35,722 nucleotides of DNA from a virus. The position numbers and the translations under genes were made by a program. Location: positions 1-35,722 of IMG/VR virus record IMGVR_UViG_3300028883_000093, one strand, 5' to 3'. Below the pieces are notes generated by a model that did no database searches, was not told the origin of the DNA, and worked only from the letters and a program-made list of their open reading frames with translations. Position 1 is the stretch's first letter, and every line of letters begins with the position of its first letter. This document shows positions 28,257 through 35,722 of the stretch, piece after piece.

Positions 28257-28554
28257 TGTTTATGAAATTGCATACGGCATGATCGGATTAAAAACATACG
28301 AGTTCAAAGATTTAACTTGGAAAGAGTTTGGGTATTACGTATCAGGATTTTGGCGAAAAGAAACTGAAGCGTGGAAAAGAGCAAGATTTATCTGTATGGA
28401 ATTAGTGAGAGGAAATCCTCATTACAAACCTGGAGATAGAAATAGCATAATGGATAAGTTGAATCCGTTTGAAGATCGAGCAGAAAGATTAATATTGCAC
28501 ACAAAAGAGAGAGCTAATAAATTAGCAAAGTTATGGAAGAAAAATCCTAAATAA
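28231..28554 (+). CDS. Tail chaperone T extension made by recoding (gpT-like)
   Basis: About 100 codons after the A10 tract: RLTWNDVYEIAYGMIGLKTY, then LTWKEFGYYVSGFWRKETEA, WKRARFICMELVRGN and a basic C-terminus. The first in-frame ATG (28279) lies inside the conserved part, and a frame opening at 28174 overlaps the upstream gene out of frame, so separate initiation is unlikely. The LTW.EF motif and position directly before the tape measure match T domains that bind the tape measure. It ends immediately before the tape measure ATG. Confidence 0.65.
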   Translation, partial: KKKRLTWNDVYEIAYGMIGLKTYEFKDLTWKEFGYYVSGFWRKETEAWKRARFICMELVRGNPHYKPGDRNSIMDKLNPFEDRAERLILHTKERANKLAKLWKKNPK

Positions 28555-30645
28555 ATGGCAACAGAAGTTTTAAAAGCAATAATCAAAGGCGACAACAAAC
28601 CTTATAAAAAGGCATTGAACGAAGCTGAGAAGCAGACTAATCAATTTTCAAAGCAGATAAAAAAGATTGGTGGGTTAATAGCTGGTGCGTTTGCTCTTAA
28701 TGAGATTAAAGCATTTACTATTGGGGCTGCTAAATTAGATGCTAAACTTCAAGGTGTTGAACGTGCATTTGCTAAATTGAATCAACCTAGTCTATTATCT
28801 GATCTACAAAAAGCAACTAGAGGAACTGTTACTGATTTAGAATTAATGCAAAGAGCAGTCCAAGCAAAAAACTTCAAAATACCATTAGATCAATTAGCAA
28901 CATATTTTAAATTTGCCACAGACAGAGCTATTGAAACTGGTGAATCTGTTGATTACTTAGTGGAATCTATTATTACGGGTATCGGTCGTAAAAGTGTTAT
29001 GATTATGGATAACTTAGGCATTAGTGCAGCTGAGTTATCACAAAAGACAAAAGAATTAGGAGATTTTGGTGCAGCAGCAGGGCATATAATTAACCAAGAA
29101 ATGTCTAAAGCTGGTAATGTAGCTGATACATCTGCAACGAGATATGCACGCTGGGCTACTATAATGGAAAACTTCGAAACAAAAGTTGGTGGAGTTGCAA
29201 ATTCGTTCATTGATTTAATATTGCCAATAAAAAAAGGTAGTGAATTATTATCAGAGCAAAGAGTTAGAGTTAATTCATTAGTAATTCAATTAACCGCTTT
29301 AAATACGAGCGAAGAAAGTAGAAAAAAAATATACGACGAGCTAAAAACTTTATCTAAAGATGTAGTCGATGGTATAGATGCCGAGAATATTAACATAAAA
29401 AAATTAACAGCTAATCTAAAGTTATATAACGAGGAGCAGATTAAAAAAATCGCTATCGCCAGAAGTGAAGAACGGATTCAAGACTTACAAGATAAAGCAG
29501 GCAAAGCATTAGATAAAAGATTATCAGATGAAGAACGTTTGTCATTAGTCTTAAACAGAAATGCTAATTATGCTGCTAAATTCGGAGAAACATACGAAAA
29601 GCAAGCAAAAGACATTGTAAATAGTTCTAAGAGTTACGAGAACAAATTAAAAGATTTAAAATCATTACTAGAAGAAATTGATAAAGCTGGCGGAGATCAA
29701 TTTACAAATGCAGCTATAAAAGAACTAGAAACATCTCAAGATAATTACAATGATTTAAAACGTGAAGAAAAGCGATTATTTCAACAAGTAAATGTAGAGC
29801 TTCAAAAATATACGGATAGATATAAAAAAATATTTGGTGTAGGAAAATCAACTACTGAACTATTAAAATCCAGTGCTGTTTCTGGTTTGTCAAATACGCT
29901 AAAAAAAGAAGCTAGTGTAATAGTAAACACTTATGATGATCTTGCAGATCAGTTAGCTGAAGTTCAAAAACAGATTAGAGATAATGTACTAAATGGAACA
30001 CAAGAGTTTCTGCAAGGCTTATTAGAGCAAGAAAGAGCTATTAAAGACGCTATCAAAAGAATAGATAATGCGGTATTGAAATTATATCGTCCTACTTTAG
30101 TTAGCATAACTCCTTTACAAAGCATAAAAGCAACAAGCGTACAAGGTAATGATACAGAAATAGAAGGTTTAAGCGGAATAGGAACACAAGGGCTTGCAGC
30201 AGCGACAAGCGGATTAGCAGAAGCAGGCAAAGAAGCATTTGAACAAGCAGACAATTTTCGTGATATAACTATAAAATTAACAGATGCGTTCGGTGGCTTG
30301 TTTAATGAGCTAACAGATAGTATGGAAGATACATCAAGTAGATTTTTAAAGATACTATCATCAATGGTCAGTTTTGTTGGTATAATATCAGGCGATACCG
30401 CATTTACAGCATTTGGTTCATTATTTAGTAATATAATAGGATTCGCAGATGGTGGCACAACGCCTTATACGGGTAACTTCTTAGTTGGCGAACGTGGGCC
30501 TGAAATGGTCAGTCTCCCTGGTGGAGCAAAGATAACTCCGAATAACTTACTAGCGGGTTCTCAAGAATTACACGCACGCATTACAGGTGAAGATATTTAT
30601 TTGTCAAATAAACGATATACAGAGAAATTAAATAAGATAACTTAA
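28555..30645 (+). CDS. Tape measure protein
   Basis: A 696-residue tail-length protein. The N-terminal region (KKIGGLIAGAFALNEIKAFT, LQGVERAFAKLNQPSLLSDL, GESVDYLVESIITGIGRKSV) is the typical tape measure entry. A long charged coiled-coil runs from about residue 200 to 500. A hydrophobic segment near 600-625 (ILSSMVSFVGIISGDTAFTA) precedes the C-terminal FADGGTTPYTGNFLVGERGP motif. Using about 1.5 angstroms per residue, the tail would be near 100 nm. It starts right after the chaperone stop. Confidence 0.9.
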   Translation: MATEVLKAIIKGDNKPYKKALNEAEKQTNQFSKQIKKIGGLIAGAFALNEIKAFTIGAAKLDAKLQGVERAFAKLNQPSLLSDLQKATRGTVTDLELMQRAVQAKNFKIPLDQLATYFKFATDRAIETGESVDYLVESIITGIGRKSVMIMDNLGISAAELSQKTKELGDFGAAAGHIINQEMSKAGNVADTSATRYARWATIMENFETKVGGVANSFIDLILPIKKGSELLSEQRVRVNSLVIQLTALNTSEESRKKIYDELKTLSKDVVDGIDAENINIKKLTANLKLYNEEQIKKIAIARSEERIQDLQDKAGKALDKRLSDEERLSLVLNRNANYAAKFGETYEKQAKDIVNSSKSYENKLKDLKSLLEEIDKAGGDQFTNAAIKELETSQDNYNDLKREEKRLFQQVNVELQKYTDRYKKIFGVGKSTTELLKSSAVSGLSNTLKKEASVIVNTYDDLADQLAEVQKQIRDNVLNGTQEFLQGLLEQERAIKDAIKRIDNAVLKLYRPTLVSITPLQSIKATSVQGNDTEIEGLSGIGTQGLAAATSGLAEAGKEAFEQADNFRDITIKLTDAFGGLFNELTDSMEDTSSRFLKILSSMVSFVGIISGDTAFTAFGSLFSNIIGFADGGTTPYTGNFLVGERGPEMVSLPGGAKITPNNLLAGSQELHARITGEDIYLSNKRYTEKLNKIT

Positions 30646-32585
30646 TGGCTTACGGTCTTAAATATCAGTTAGAATTTGAATCAATAGATGGTAAAGAGTG
30701 CGAAATCAATCTATATAAAGAAGATTATTCAGGTGCTGTTACTGATGTCAATGGTGGTAATGTGCCTATACGCATTAAAAGGTATGGAGCTGGTAAGAGT
30801 TTATTCGATGAGCCTATTCGTGGAACAGAGGCCGTTGTTCAGTTATATTCTGAATCTGATGAGCAGTTTTCTGATATATTTCTAAATACATCAAGAAAAT
30901 ATAAACTTGAATACATTGAGGACAAAAATACTATATTCGAAGGGTTTGTTTATCCTGAGCAGTATCAGGAGCCTTATTTACATTATCCTTATTTAGTTAC
31001 AATAAGAGCTTACGATGCGTTAGGCGAATTGCGTAACGCTGACTTTAATCCTTATGACTATTACGGATATACTGTATCATATAGACAAACATTAATTAAT
31101 ATAATAAGTAAATGTTTACTAAGAAATGGACTTGATTATCAGATCAGATACATAGGTAATATTGCTCATTATGTCGATGGTACAAGTAATGACTATGTAA
31201 ACTTTCTTGAAAATACTTATATTGATTATCGAATATTCAGAGACGGATCAGGTTGGAAGAACTGTTATGAAATCTTAACGAGTATATTAAAGTCTATTGG
31301 TTGTGTGATTATGCAAAACGCAGGGCAGTTTTATATTATCCGTGTTGATTATTTAAAGTACAATACAACACATCAATACAAGCTCTACACTCATTTAGGA
31401 GCTCCTGGTGCAAGTAGTGGTACGACTAATGAGATAGATATAACCGGAACAACTGGCAGTCCTCTATGTGTCTTTGTAGGTCGTAACGCTGTAATGGAGA
31501 TACTTCCAGCTTATAAACGAGTTCAGATCACACATGACCCAGGCAGAAGAAACAATATTTTGAACTTTAACAATTTTGATGGTAATTTCTATGATGATGA
31601 GTTTAGTGGCAACGTGCCTAACTCGTGGGCTTATGATAGTTTTTACATAGACCCTTTTCATATATCTGGTTCTGATGAGTTGATACTATTATTTAACTCA
31701 AATATAGGTACAACGCCTGATCATGCTATCACACAAAGCATAGTTATAAGCGAAGCAGGGAATACTAATACCGTTCCTGGTGGTAAAGTCAAATTCTCAT
31801 TCAAATACAATTGCGGTAATAACTCAACCGTAACTATGTATTGTTATGTATATTTAGTTTTGAATGGAGCTGGGTATGCTTATCTTGATGCTGATGGAGA
31901 ATGGCAAAGTACTTTTCAAACTATTCCTATTGAGATCACAAAAAAAGACGCAGCAGAGTATAAGACATTTGAGATCACGAGCGAATTAGAGACTATGTTT
32001 GGTGCTGGTGAATATAAGATTAATGTAGGTATTGCGCAGCCAGTCGAAGGAACAAGCAAACCGCAGACTAAACTAAAAAACATAAAGTTAAAAGTATATA
32101 CCGAACAATGGCAAGATGTAGACACCGAGACGGATAATATAGATGTATTAATTAATGAAGATTTTAGTTACTTAAATCCGATTAATACGGACATAGGAGA
32201 GGAGAATGATAAAGATACAGCAGAGGGTTATTATCGGGACGTTTTCTTTAAGAACAACCTGTTTAACACAGATGATGTAATTACAGAATGGAAGATATAT
32301 GATGGTTCTGACTTCGTAACGCAAGGGCATTTAATATCAGGAGTGAAACGATTAGAGATACAGTCGAGACATAATGAGCCTAGCAGAATTATTAGAGGAG
32401 CTATTAGAGGTGATCTTGATTTTTATCGAGTTTTAAAAGATGCTGGAGGAAATAAATATTTTCCTAACAGCTTAGAATATAATCCTAAGAATCAGCTCTG
32501 GACAGGTGAGTGGATTCAGATACTAAGAGTAACGAATGCTTTAGGTGATTTTAATGATGACTTTAACAACGATTTTTTAATATGA
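30645..32585 (+). CDS. Large tail/baseplate protein
   Basis: A 646-residue beta-rich protein. The N-terminus (YGLKYQLEFESIDGKECEIN, PIRIKRYGAGKSLFDEPIRG) resembles tail proteins that follow the tape measure in Bacteroidota phages and that take the place of Dit/Tal hub proteins. The middle (320-480) looks like a carbohydrate-binding jelly roll (NNSTVTMYCYVYLVLNGAGY, YKINVGIAQP). It overlaps the tape measure stop by 1 base and the fibre start by 4. Probably the tail tip hub and fibre anchor. Confidence 0.75.
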   Translation: MAYGLKYQLEFESIDGKECEINLYKEDYSGAVTDVNGGNVPIRIKRYGAGKSLFDEPIRGTEAVVQLYSESDEQFSDIFLNTSRKYKLEYIEDKNTIFEGFVYPEQYQEPYLHYPYLVTIRAYDALGELRNADFNPYDYYGYTVSYRQTLINIISKCLLRNGLDYQIRYIGNIAHYVDGTSNDYVNFLENTYIDYRIFRDGSGWKNCYEILTSILKSIGCVIMQNAGQFYIIRVDYLKYNTTHQYKLYTHLGAPGASSGTTNEIDITGTTGSPLCVFVGRNAVMEILPAYKRVQITHDPGRRNNILNFNNFDGNFYDDEFSGNVPNSWAYDSFYIDPFHISGSDELILLFNSNIGTTPDHAITQSIVISEAGNTNTVPGGKVKFSFKYNCGNNSTVTMYCYVYLVLNGAGYAYLDADGEWQSTFQTIPIEITKKDAAEYKTFEITSELETMFGAGEYKINVGIAQPVEGTSKPQTKLKNIKLKVYTEQWQDVDTETDNIDVLINEDFSYLNPINTDIGEENDKDTAEGYYRDVFFKNNLFNTDDVITEWKIYDGSDFVTQGHLISGVKRLEIQSRHNEPSRIIRGAIRGDLDFYRVLKDAGGNKYFPNSLEYNPKNQLWTGEWIQILRVTNALGDFNDDFNNDFLI

Positions 32586-35500
32586 AACGATTAATTTTAT
32601 TTTTATTCATGATTCCTGTTATCGCTTACACGCAGATAACAGATGATAGTCTAAGGACTTACACCGATGCTAATATTACCACTAATGCTTCGAGAGCAAT
32701 AACTGGATTAATGGTTAATACTATTTTAAACGATTTAATTGATAGCAAAGTTAATGTAGATAGCGTTTTCAATGTGGTTAGTTATCAAAACGATACTTTG
32801 ATTTTCAACTTTAACGGTTTGAGCAACGACACGTTAATAGCAGGCGAATCTGGTGTGGTTATCGGAGATAATTACATTGTTCGTGGTACTGGTTCTGGTG
32901 TCGAAGGCGATATTAATTTATATTTTGAATATACAGCGCTAAATGATTCAGGGTTATTAGTAATTAATGGAGATATTAAGTATGATTCAACTAAGAACAG
33001 ACATTTGTTTATCGCCCAGAGTGCCACGAATGTAAACGGTAAAGACTTATATATTACTGCTGGTAAAGCTGGTGGTGGCAGCGGTGAACATGGTGGAGAC
33101 GTTCATATTAGAGGTGGAGAAGCAACAGGGGTAACAGCTCCAGCAGGTGGTGAGGTTTATATTTATGGCAGAGATTCAGACGCTAGCGGAGATGTGATCT
33201 TGCAGGCAAACGATACAGATACTTTGATAGGCAATGTAGGTATTAAGACTCTCACGCCTTTGTATGATCTTGATGTTAATGGTGTCATACACGCTGATTC
33301 GTTAGTATTAGATAATGCCGGAGCTATACAATCAGGAGAGAATTATGTAACGACTGGAACAGAAGTGTATGGTATTACAGGAGACACGACTTACACAGAA
33401 CGAAATTATGTAACTAATGGTGAGACACTAACTCAAAGCATTGATACATTAGATATATTTTTAAAATCTTGGCTTGATAACGTGCAATCTTCAGGGAAGT
33501 TGTATGGGTTTGAAATGACCGATGGCGGTAGTGGAACAATAGACATTGGTGCTGGGATTGGGTATATCAAAGAAACGGATAGTGCAAGGGCAAGCACAAA
33601 AATATTTGAATATTCAGGAACAACAGGGTTGGCGTTAACTAATGGTGTTGTTAACTTTATTTATGTGGATTATAATAGTGGCAGTCCTGTGGCTGGTGCA
33701 ACGATAACACAAGGTAATATATCCTTTACCGACCAAATCGGAATTGGTAGGGTATTTCGCAATGGAACGGATTTAAAAATATTAAATGGTGGAGTAAAGG
33801 TTTATGACGCGACTTTTAGAACTCATAAGCGTCTGGCGGCAGTAGATGGGTTTATACACGCTTCGGGTTCTGCTACTTCAATGTCTGGGTTGAAAGTTAT
33901 AATATCTAGTGGCAAGATTTATAATGGATTAACGGAGATTACTGTTGGCGGTTTGAATACATCAACTGGGGGTACATTTACATACTTATACCAAGATGGG
34001 TTAGGGTCGTTTACTTCTGTAGGTGCGCAAACTGATATTAATAATACGCAATATGATGATGGTGACGGCACATTAGGAACGCTATCAAATGGTCGATATG
34101 GGGTGCATTGGGTTTATTGGTGTACAGGTAGTGAACAATACTATGTAGTATATGGAACAGGGAATTATAAGTTAAACGAAGCTCAAGAAGCGCAACCACC
34201 TACTGCATTACCGCCTTGTTTGACGGATTTAGGATTTTTGACAGCTAAGATAATTATTGAAAAAAATGCAGCTACATCCGATAGAATAGATTACCCTTGG
34301 GATGTTTCGTTTTCTGGTAGTGGTGCAACAGATCACGGGGATTTATCAGGGCTGACAGACGATGATCACCCACAATACATTGAATGGAACGACACGACTT
34401 CTTATATTGGCGAGAGGGATTACACGGAAGAAAACTACATTAACGATTATGAAACGGTAGCAAGTTCTTTAGATGCTTTAGATCAAGCGGTTAACGATGT
34501 AGGCACGGCAGGGTTAGACACCCTAAGAAGTTATGCAGACTGGGCGCAATATGTAGATGGTGGGTATTATTTTGATGGGGTGGATGATTATGTAAGACCG
34601 ATCAATAGTTTTTATTGGACAACTGGCGAAAGTATAGAAATGATTGTAAAATTTGATGAAGTTGATAATTTTAGATCGTTATTTGGTTATGTTGATGTGA
34701 AAAATTATATTCGATTAAGGTCAGGTAACGAAGCTAATGCGTTTTATTTAGAAACCAAAACTAACGATGATGATTTAATTATTACTCATAATGCTGGATT
34801 TGAAACAGGAAAATATTACCATTTAGTTTGGGTCTGGAATGCAGATACTACATTTAGTGTGTATGTAGATTCTGAATTAAAAGTAACAACAACAGGAAAA
34901 ACAGCAGATGATAGTTTACAGGTTAGGGATATTGGCAGAGGCTATACAAGTAATCCTTTTTGGGGTTCTATTAATAAATTCACCCACTTCAACCGCGCCC
35001 TAACCGCCCAAGAGGTAAAGGATTATTTCAATGGTACGAAGAAGTGGGAAGATGAGTTTACTACTAATGAAGAATTGGTTACTAACGGGGATTTTGCAAC
35101 AGGCGATTTGACAGGTTGGGTAAATTCAGAAGGCAATGTTGTAGTTACATCTGAAAAAGCTGTATTTGATGGAACAAGCGCAACAGAAAGGTTAACGCAA
35201 AATATTGGCTCTGTATTAGGGAAAACTTATAGCATTACATATACAATTTCAGATTATTCACAAGGAAATTGCAAAATACAAATTGGTGGTACTGGTACAG
35301 GTTGGACTACCAGAACCGCAAACGGAACTTATACAGAAACAGGTCAAACATCAAGTATCGGTACTTCTACAATATATATATTAACAACATCAAATTTTAT
35401 AGGTAAAATTGATGATATTTCAGTAGTTAAACTCGGCATAACAGCCCAATACACTTCTGAAGGCTTTGCAACCGATACCGCCTACGATCAATCAGGCAAT

Positions 35501-35722
35501 GGTAATCACGGAGTAGTAAGTGGAGCAGAATTATTTGGAAAACCAGAAACCACCGCAATTAATAATTTAAGGGTAGAAGGCAATATCAATATCGATGATG
35601 ATAAATATATTGGATTAGGGGCAGACAAGGGGAGAATAGAATTTGACGATCAACCGACCGATGAGTTGAATATCTTGGGGGCTAACGTAGGCATAGGAAC
35701 AGATGCGCCAGCCTATAAATTA
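32582..35722 (+). CDS. Large tail fibre / receptor-binding protein (3' end outside window)
   Basis: Open for 1047 codons to the window edge. The N-terminus (MKRLILFLFMIPVIAYTQ) reads like a Bacteroidota signal peptide. Residues about 92-240 form a module (GTGSGVEG, DLYITAGKAGGGSG, VGIKTLTPLYDLDVNG) also present at the left edge of the window. Then DHGDLSGLTDDDHPQY (~584), a known phage-fibre motif, a LamG/concanavalin-like domain (~663-820: YYFDGVDDYVRP, FNRALTAQEVKDYFNG), and a CBM4/9-like domain (~827-950: NGDFATGDLTGW to KIDDISVVKL). It ends near VGIGTDAPAYKL. Two sugar-binding domains suggest binding to host surface polysaccharide. Confidence 0.85.
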   Translation, partial: MKRLILFLFMIPVIAYTQITDDSLRTYTDANITTNASRAITGLMVNTILNDLIDSKVNVDSVFNVVSYQNDTLIFNFNGLSNDTLIAGESGVVIGDNYIVRGTGSGVEGDINLYFEYTALNDSGLLVINGDIKYDSTKNRHLFIAQSATNVNGKDLYITAGKAGGGSGEHGGDVHIRGGEATGVTAPAGGEVYIYGRDSDASGDVILQANDTDTLIGNVGIKTLTPLYDLDVNGVIHADSLVLDNAGAIQSGENYVTTGTEVYGITGDTTYTERNYVTNGETLTQSIDTLDIFLKSWLDNVQSSGKLYGFEMTDGGSGTIDIGAGIGYIKETDSARASTKIFEYSGTTGLALTNGVVNFIYVDYNSGSPVAGATITQGNISFTDQIGIGRVFRNGTDLKILNGGVKVYDATFRTHKRLAAVDGFIHASGSATSMSGLKVIISSGKIYNGLTEITVGGLNTSTGGTFTYLYQDGLGSFTSVGAQTDINNTQYDDGDGTLGTLSNGRYGVHWVYWCTGSEQYYVVYGTGNYKLNEAQEAQPPTALPPCLTDLGFLTAKIIIEKNAATSDRIDYPWDVSFSGSGATDHGDLSGLTDDDHPQYIEWNDTTSYIGERDYTEENYINDYETVASSLDALDQAVNDVGTAGLDTLRSYADWAQYVDGGYYFDGVDDYVRPINSFYWTTGESIEMIVKFDEVDNFRSLFGYVDVKNYIRLRSGNEANAFYLETKTNDDDLIITHNAGFETGKYYHLVWVWNADTTFSVYVDSELKVTTTGKTADDSLQVRDIGRGYTSNPFWGSINKFTHFNRALTAQEVKDYFNGTKKWEDEFTTNEELVTNGDFATGDLTGWVNSEGNVVVTSEKAVFDGTSATERLTQNIGSVLGKTYSITYTISDYSQGNCKIQIGGTGTGWTTRTANGTYTETGQTSSIGTSTIYILTTSNFIGKIDDISVVKLGITAQYTSEGFATDTAYDQSGNGNHGVVSGAELFGKPETTAINNLRVEGNINIDDDKYIGLGADKGRIEFDDQPTDELNILGANVGIGTDAPAYKL

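Noticed and set aside
29964-30458. Long minus-strand open frame (164 codons) within the tape measure gene
   Set aside because: Low-complexity Ser/Pro/Leu product typical of an antisense shadow; the + strand tape measure C-terminal motif lies in this region.
1-35722. CRISPR array, tRNA genes, integrase or transposase
   Set aside because: Read through for regular spaced repeats, tRNA TPsiC-like arms and recombinase motifs; none were found. The cassette-like repeats are too few and irregular for CRISPR.

Overview
The window is most of a tailed-phage genome (siphovirus-like, HK97-type head) that appears to infect a member of the Bacteroidota. All supported genes lie on the + strand, tightly packed with many 4-base ATGA overlaps, and the DNA is AT-rich. 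Three things point to this host group. Most genes lack a Shine-Dalgarno site and have A/T-rich leaders such as aaaatcATG. Several signal peptides appear to be cut just before Gln (NA-Q, YS-Q, YT-Q). Lipoproteins and a GH16-like glycosidase are present. No integrase, repressor, DNA polymerase or tRNA gene was recognised, so the phage is probably lytic and depends on the host replisome. The first and last genes are both open at the window edge, and both encode repeat-rich fibre-type protein. This suggests a circular or circularly permuted genome cut inside one long tail-fibre gene, although a direct end-to-start join is out of frame.

Layout. 1-4929: end of a fibre gene, small secreted and membrane proteins (lysis candidates), a DnaQ/RNase H-like exonuclease, a DUF3310-like protein and a CHAP/NlpC-like endolysin, closed by a terminator near 4950. 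5046-8497: a promoter-like site, six small unknown genes, then a Rad52-like annealing protein, a RecE-like PD-(D/E)XK exonuclease, an HTH protein and a membrane protein. 8572-9836: a leader ORF overlapping a terminator hairpin, then replication genes. The first of these carries a perfect palindrome and iteron-like repeats that could be the origin, as in the lambda O gene.

10131-12245 is the most notable block: a homologue of T4 beta-glucosyltransferase, a dUTPase-family enzyme and a T4 gp42-like dCMP hydroxymethylase, all in unusually AT-rich DNA. Together they predict glucosylated 5-hydroxymethylcytosine in a phage of only about 36 kb. 12546-13244 encodes a GH16-like lipoprotein. 13245-14875 is an accessory patch of tiny genes bounded by inverted and direct repeats that look like gene cassettes (attC-like).

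14896-18323: HNH endonuclease, a DnaA-domain-IV-like protein, a VRR-NUC nuclease, and a group of two glycosyltransferases plus a formyltransferase. 18352-35722: a second copy of the promoter-like motif inside an inverted repeat, then the morphogenesis operon: small and large terminase, portal, MuF-like protein, prohead protease, capsid, connectors, tail terminator, tail tube, a polypeptide-GalNAc-transferase-like enzyme, tail chaperones joined through an A10 tract, tape measure, a large tail protein and the fibre gene. Assignments rest on motifs read by eye and on remembered family sequences; no database search was run.
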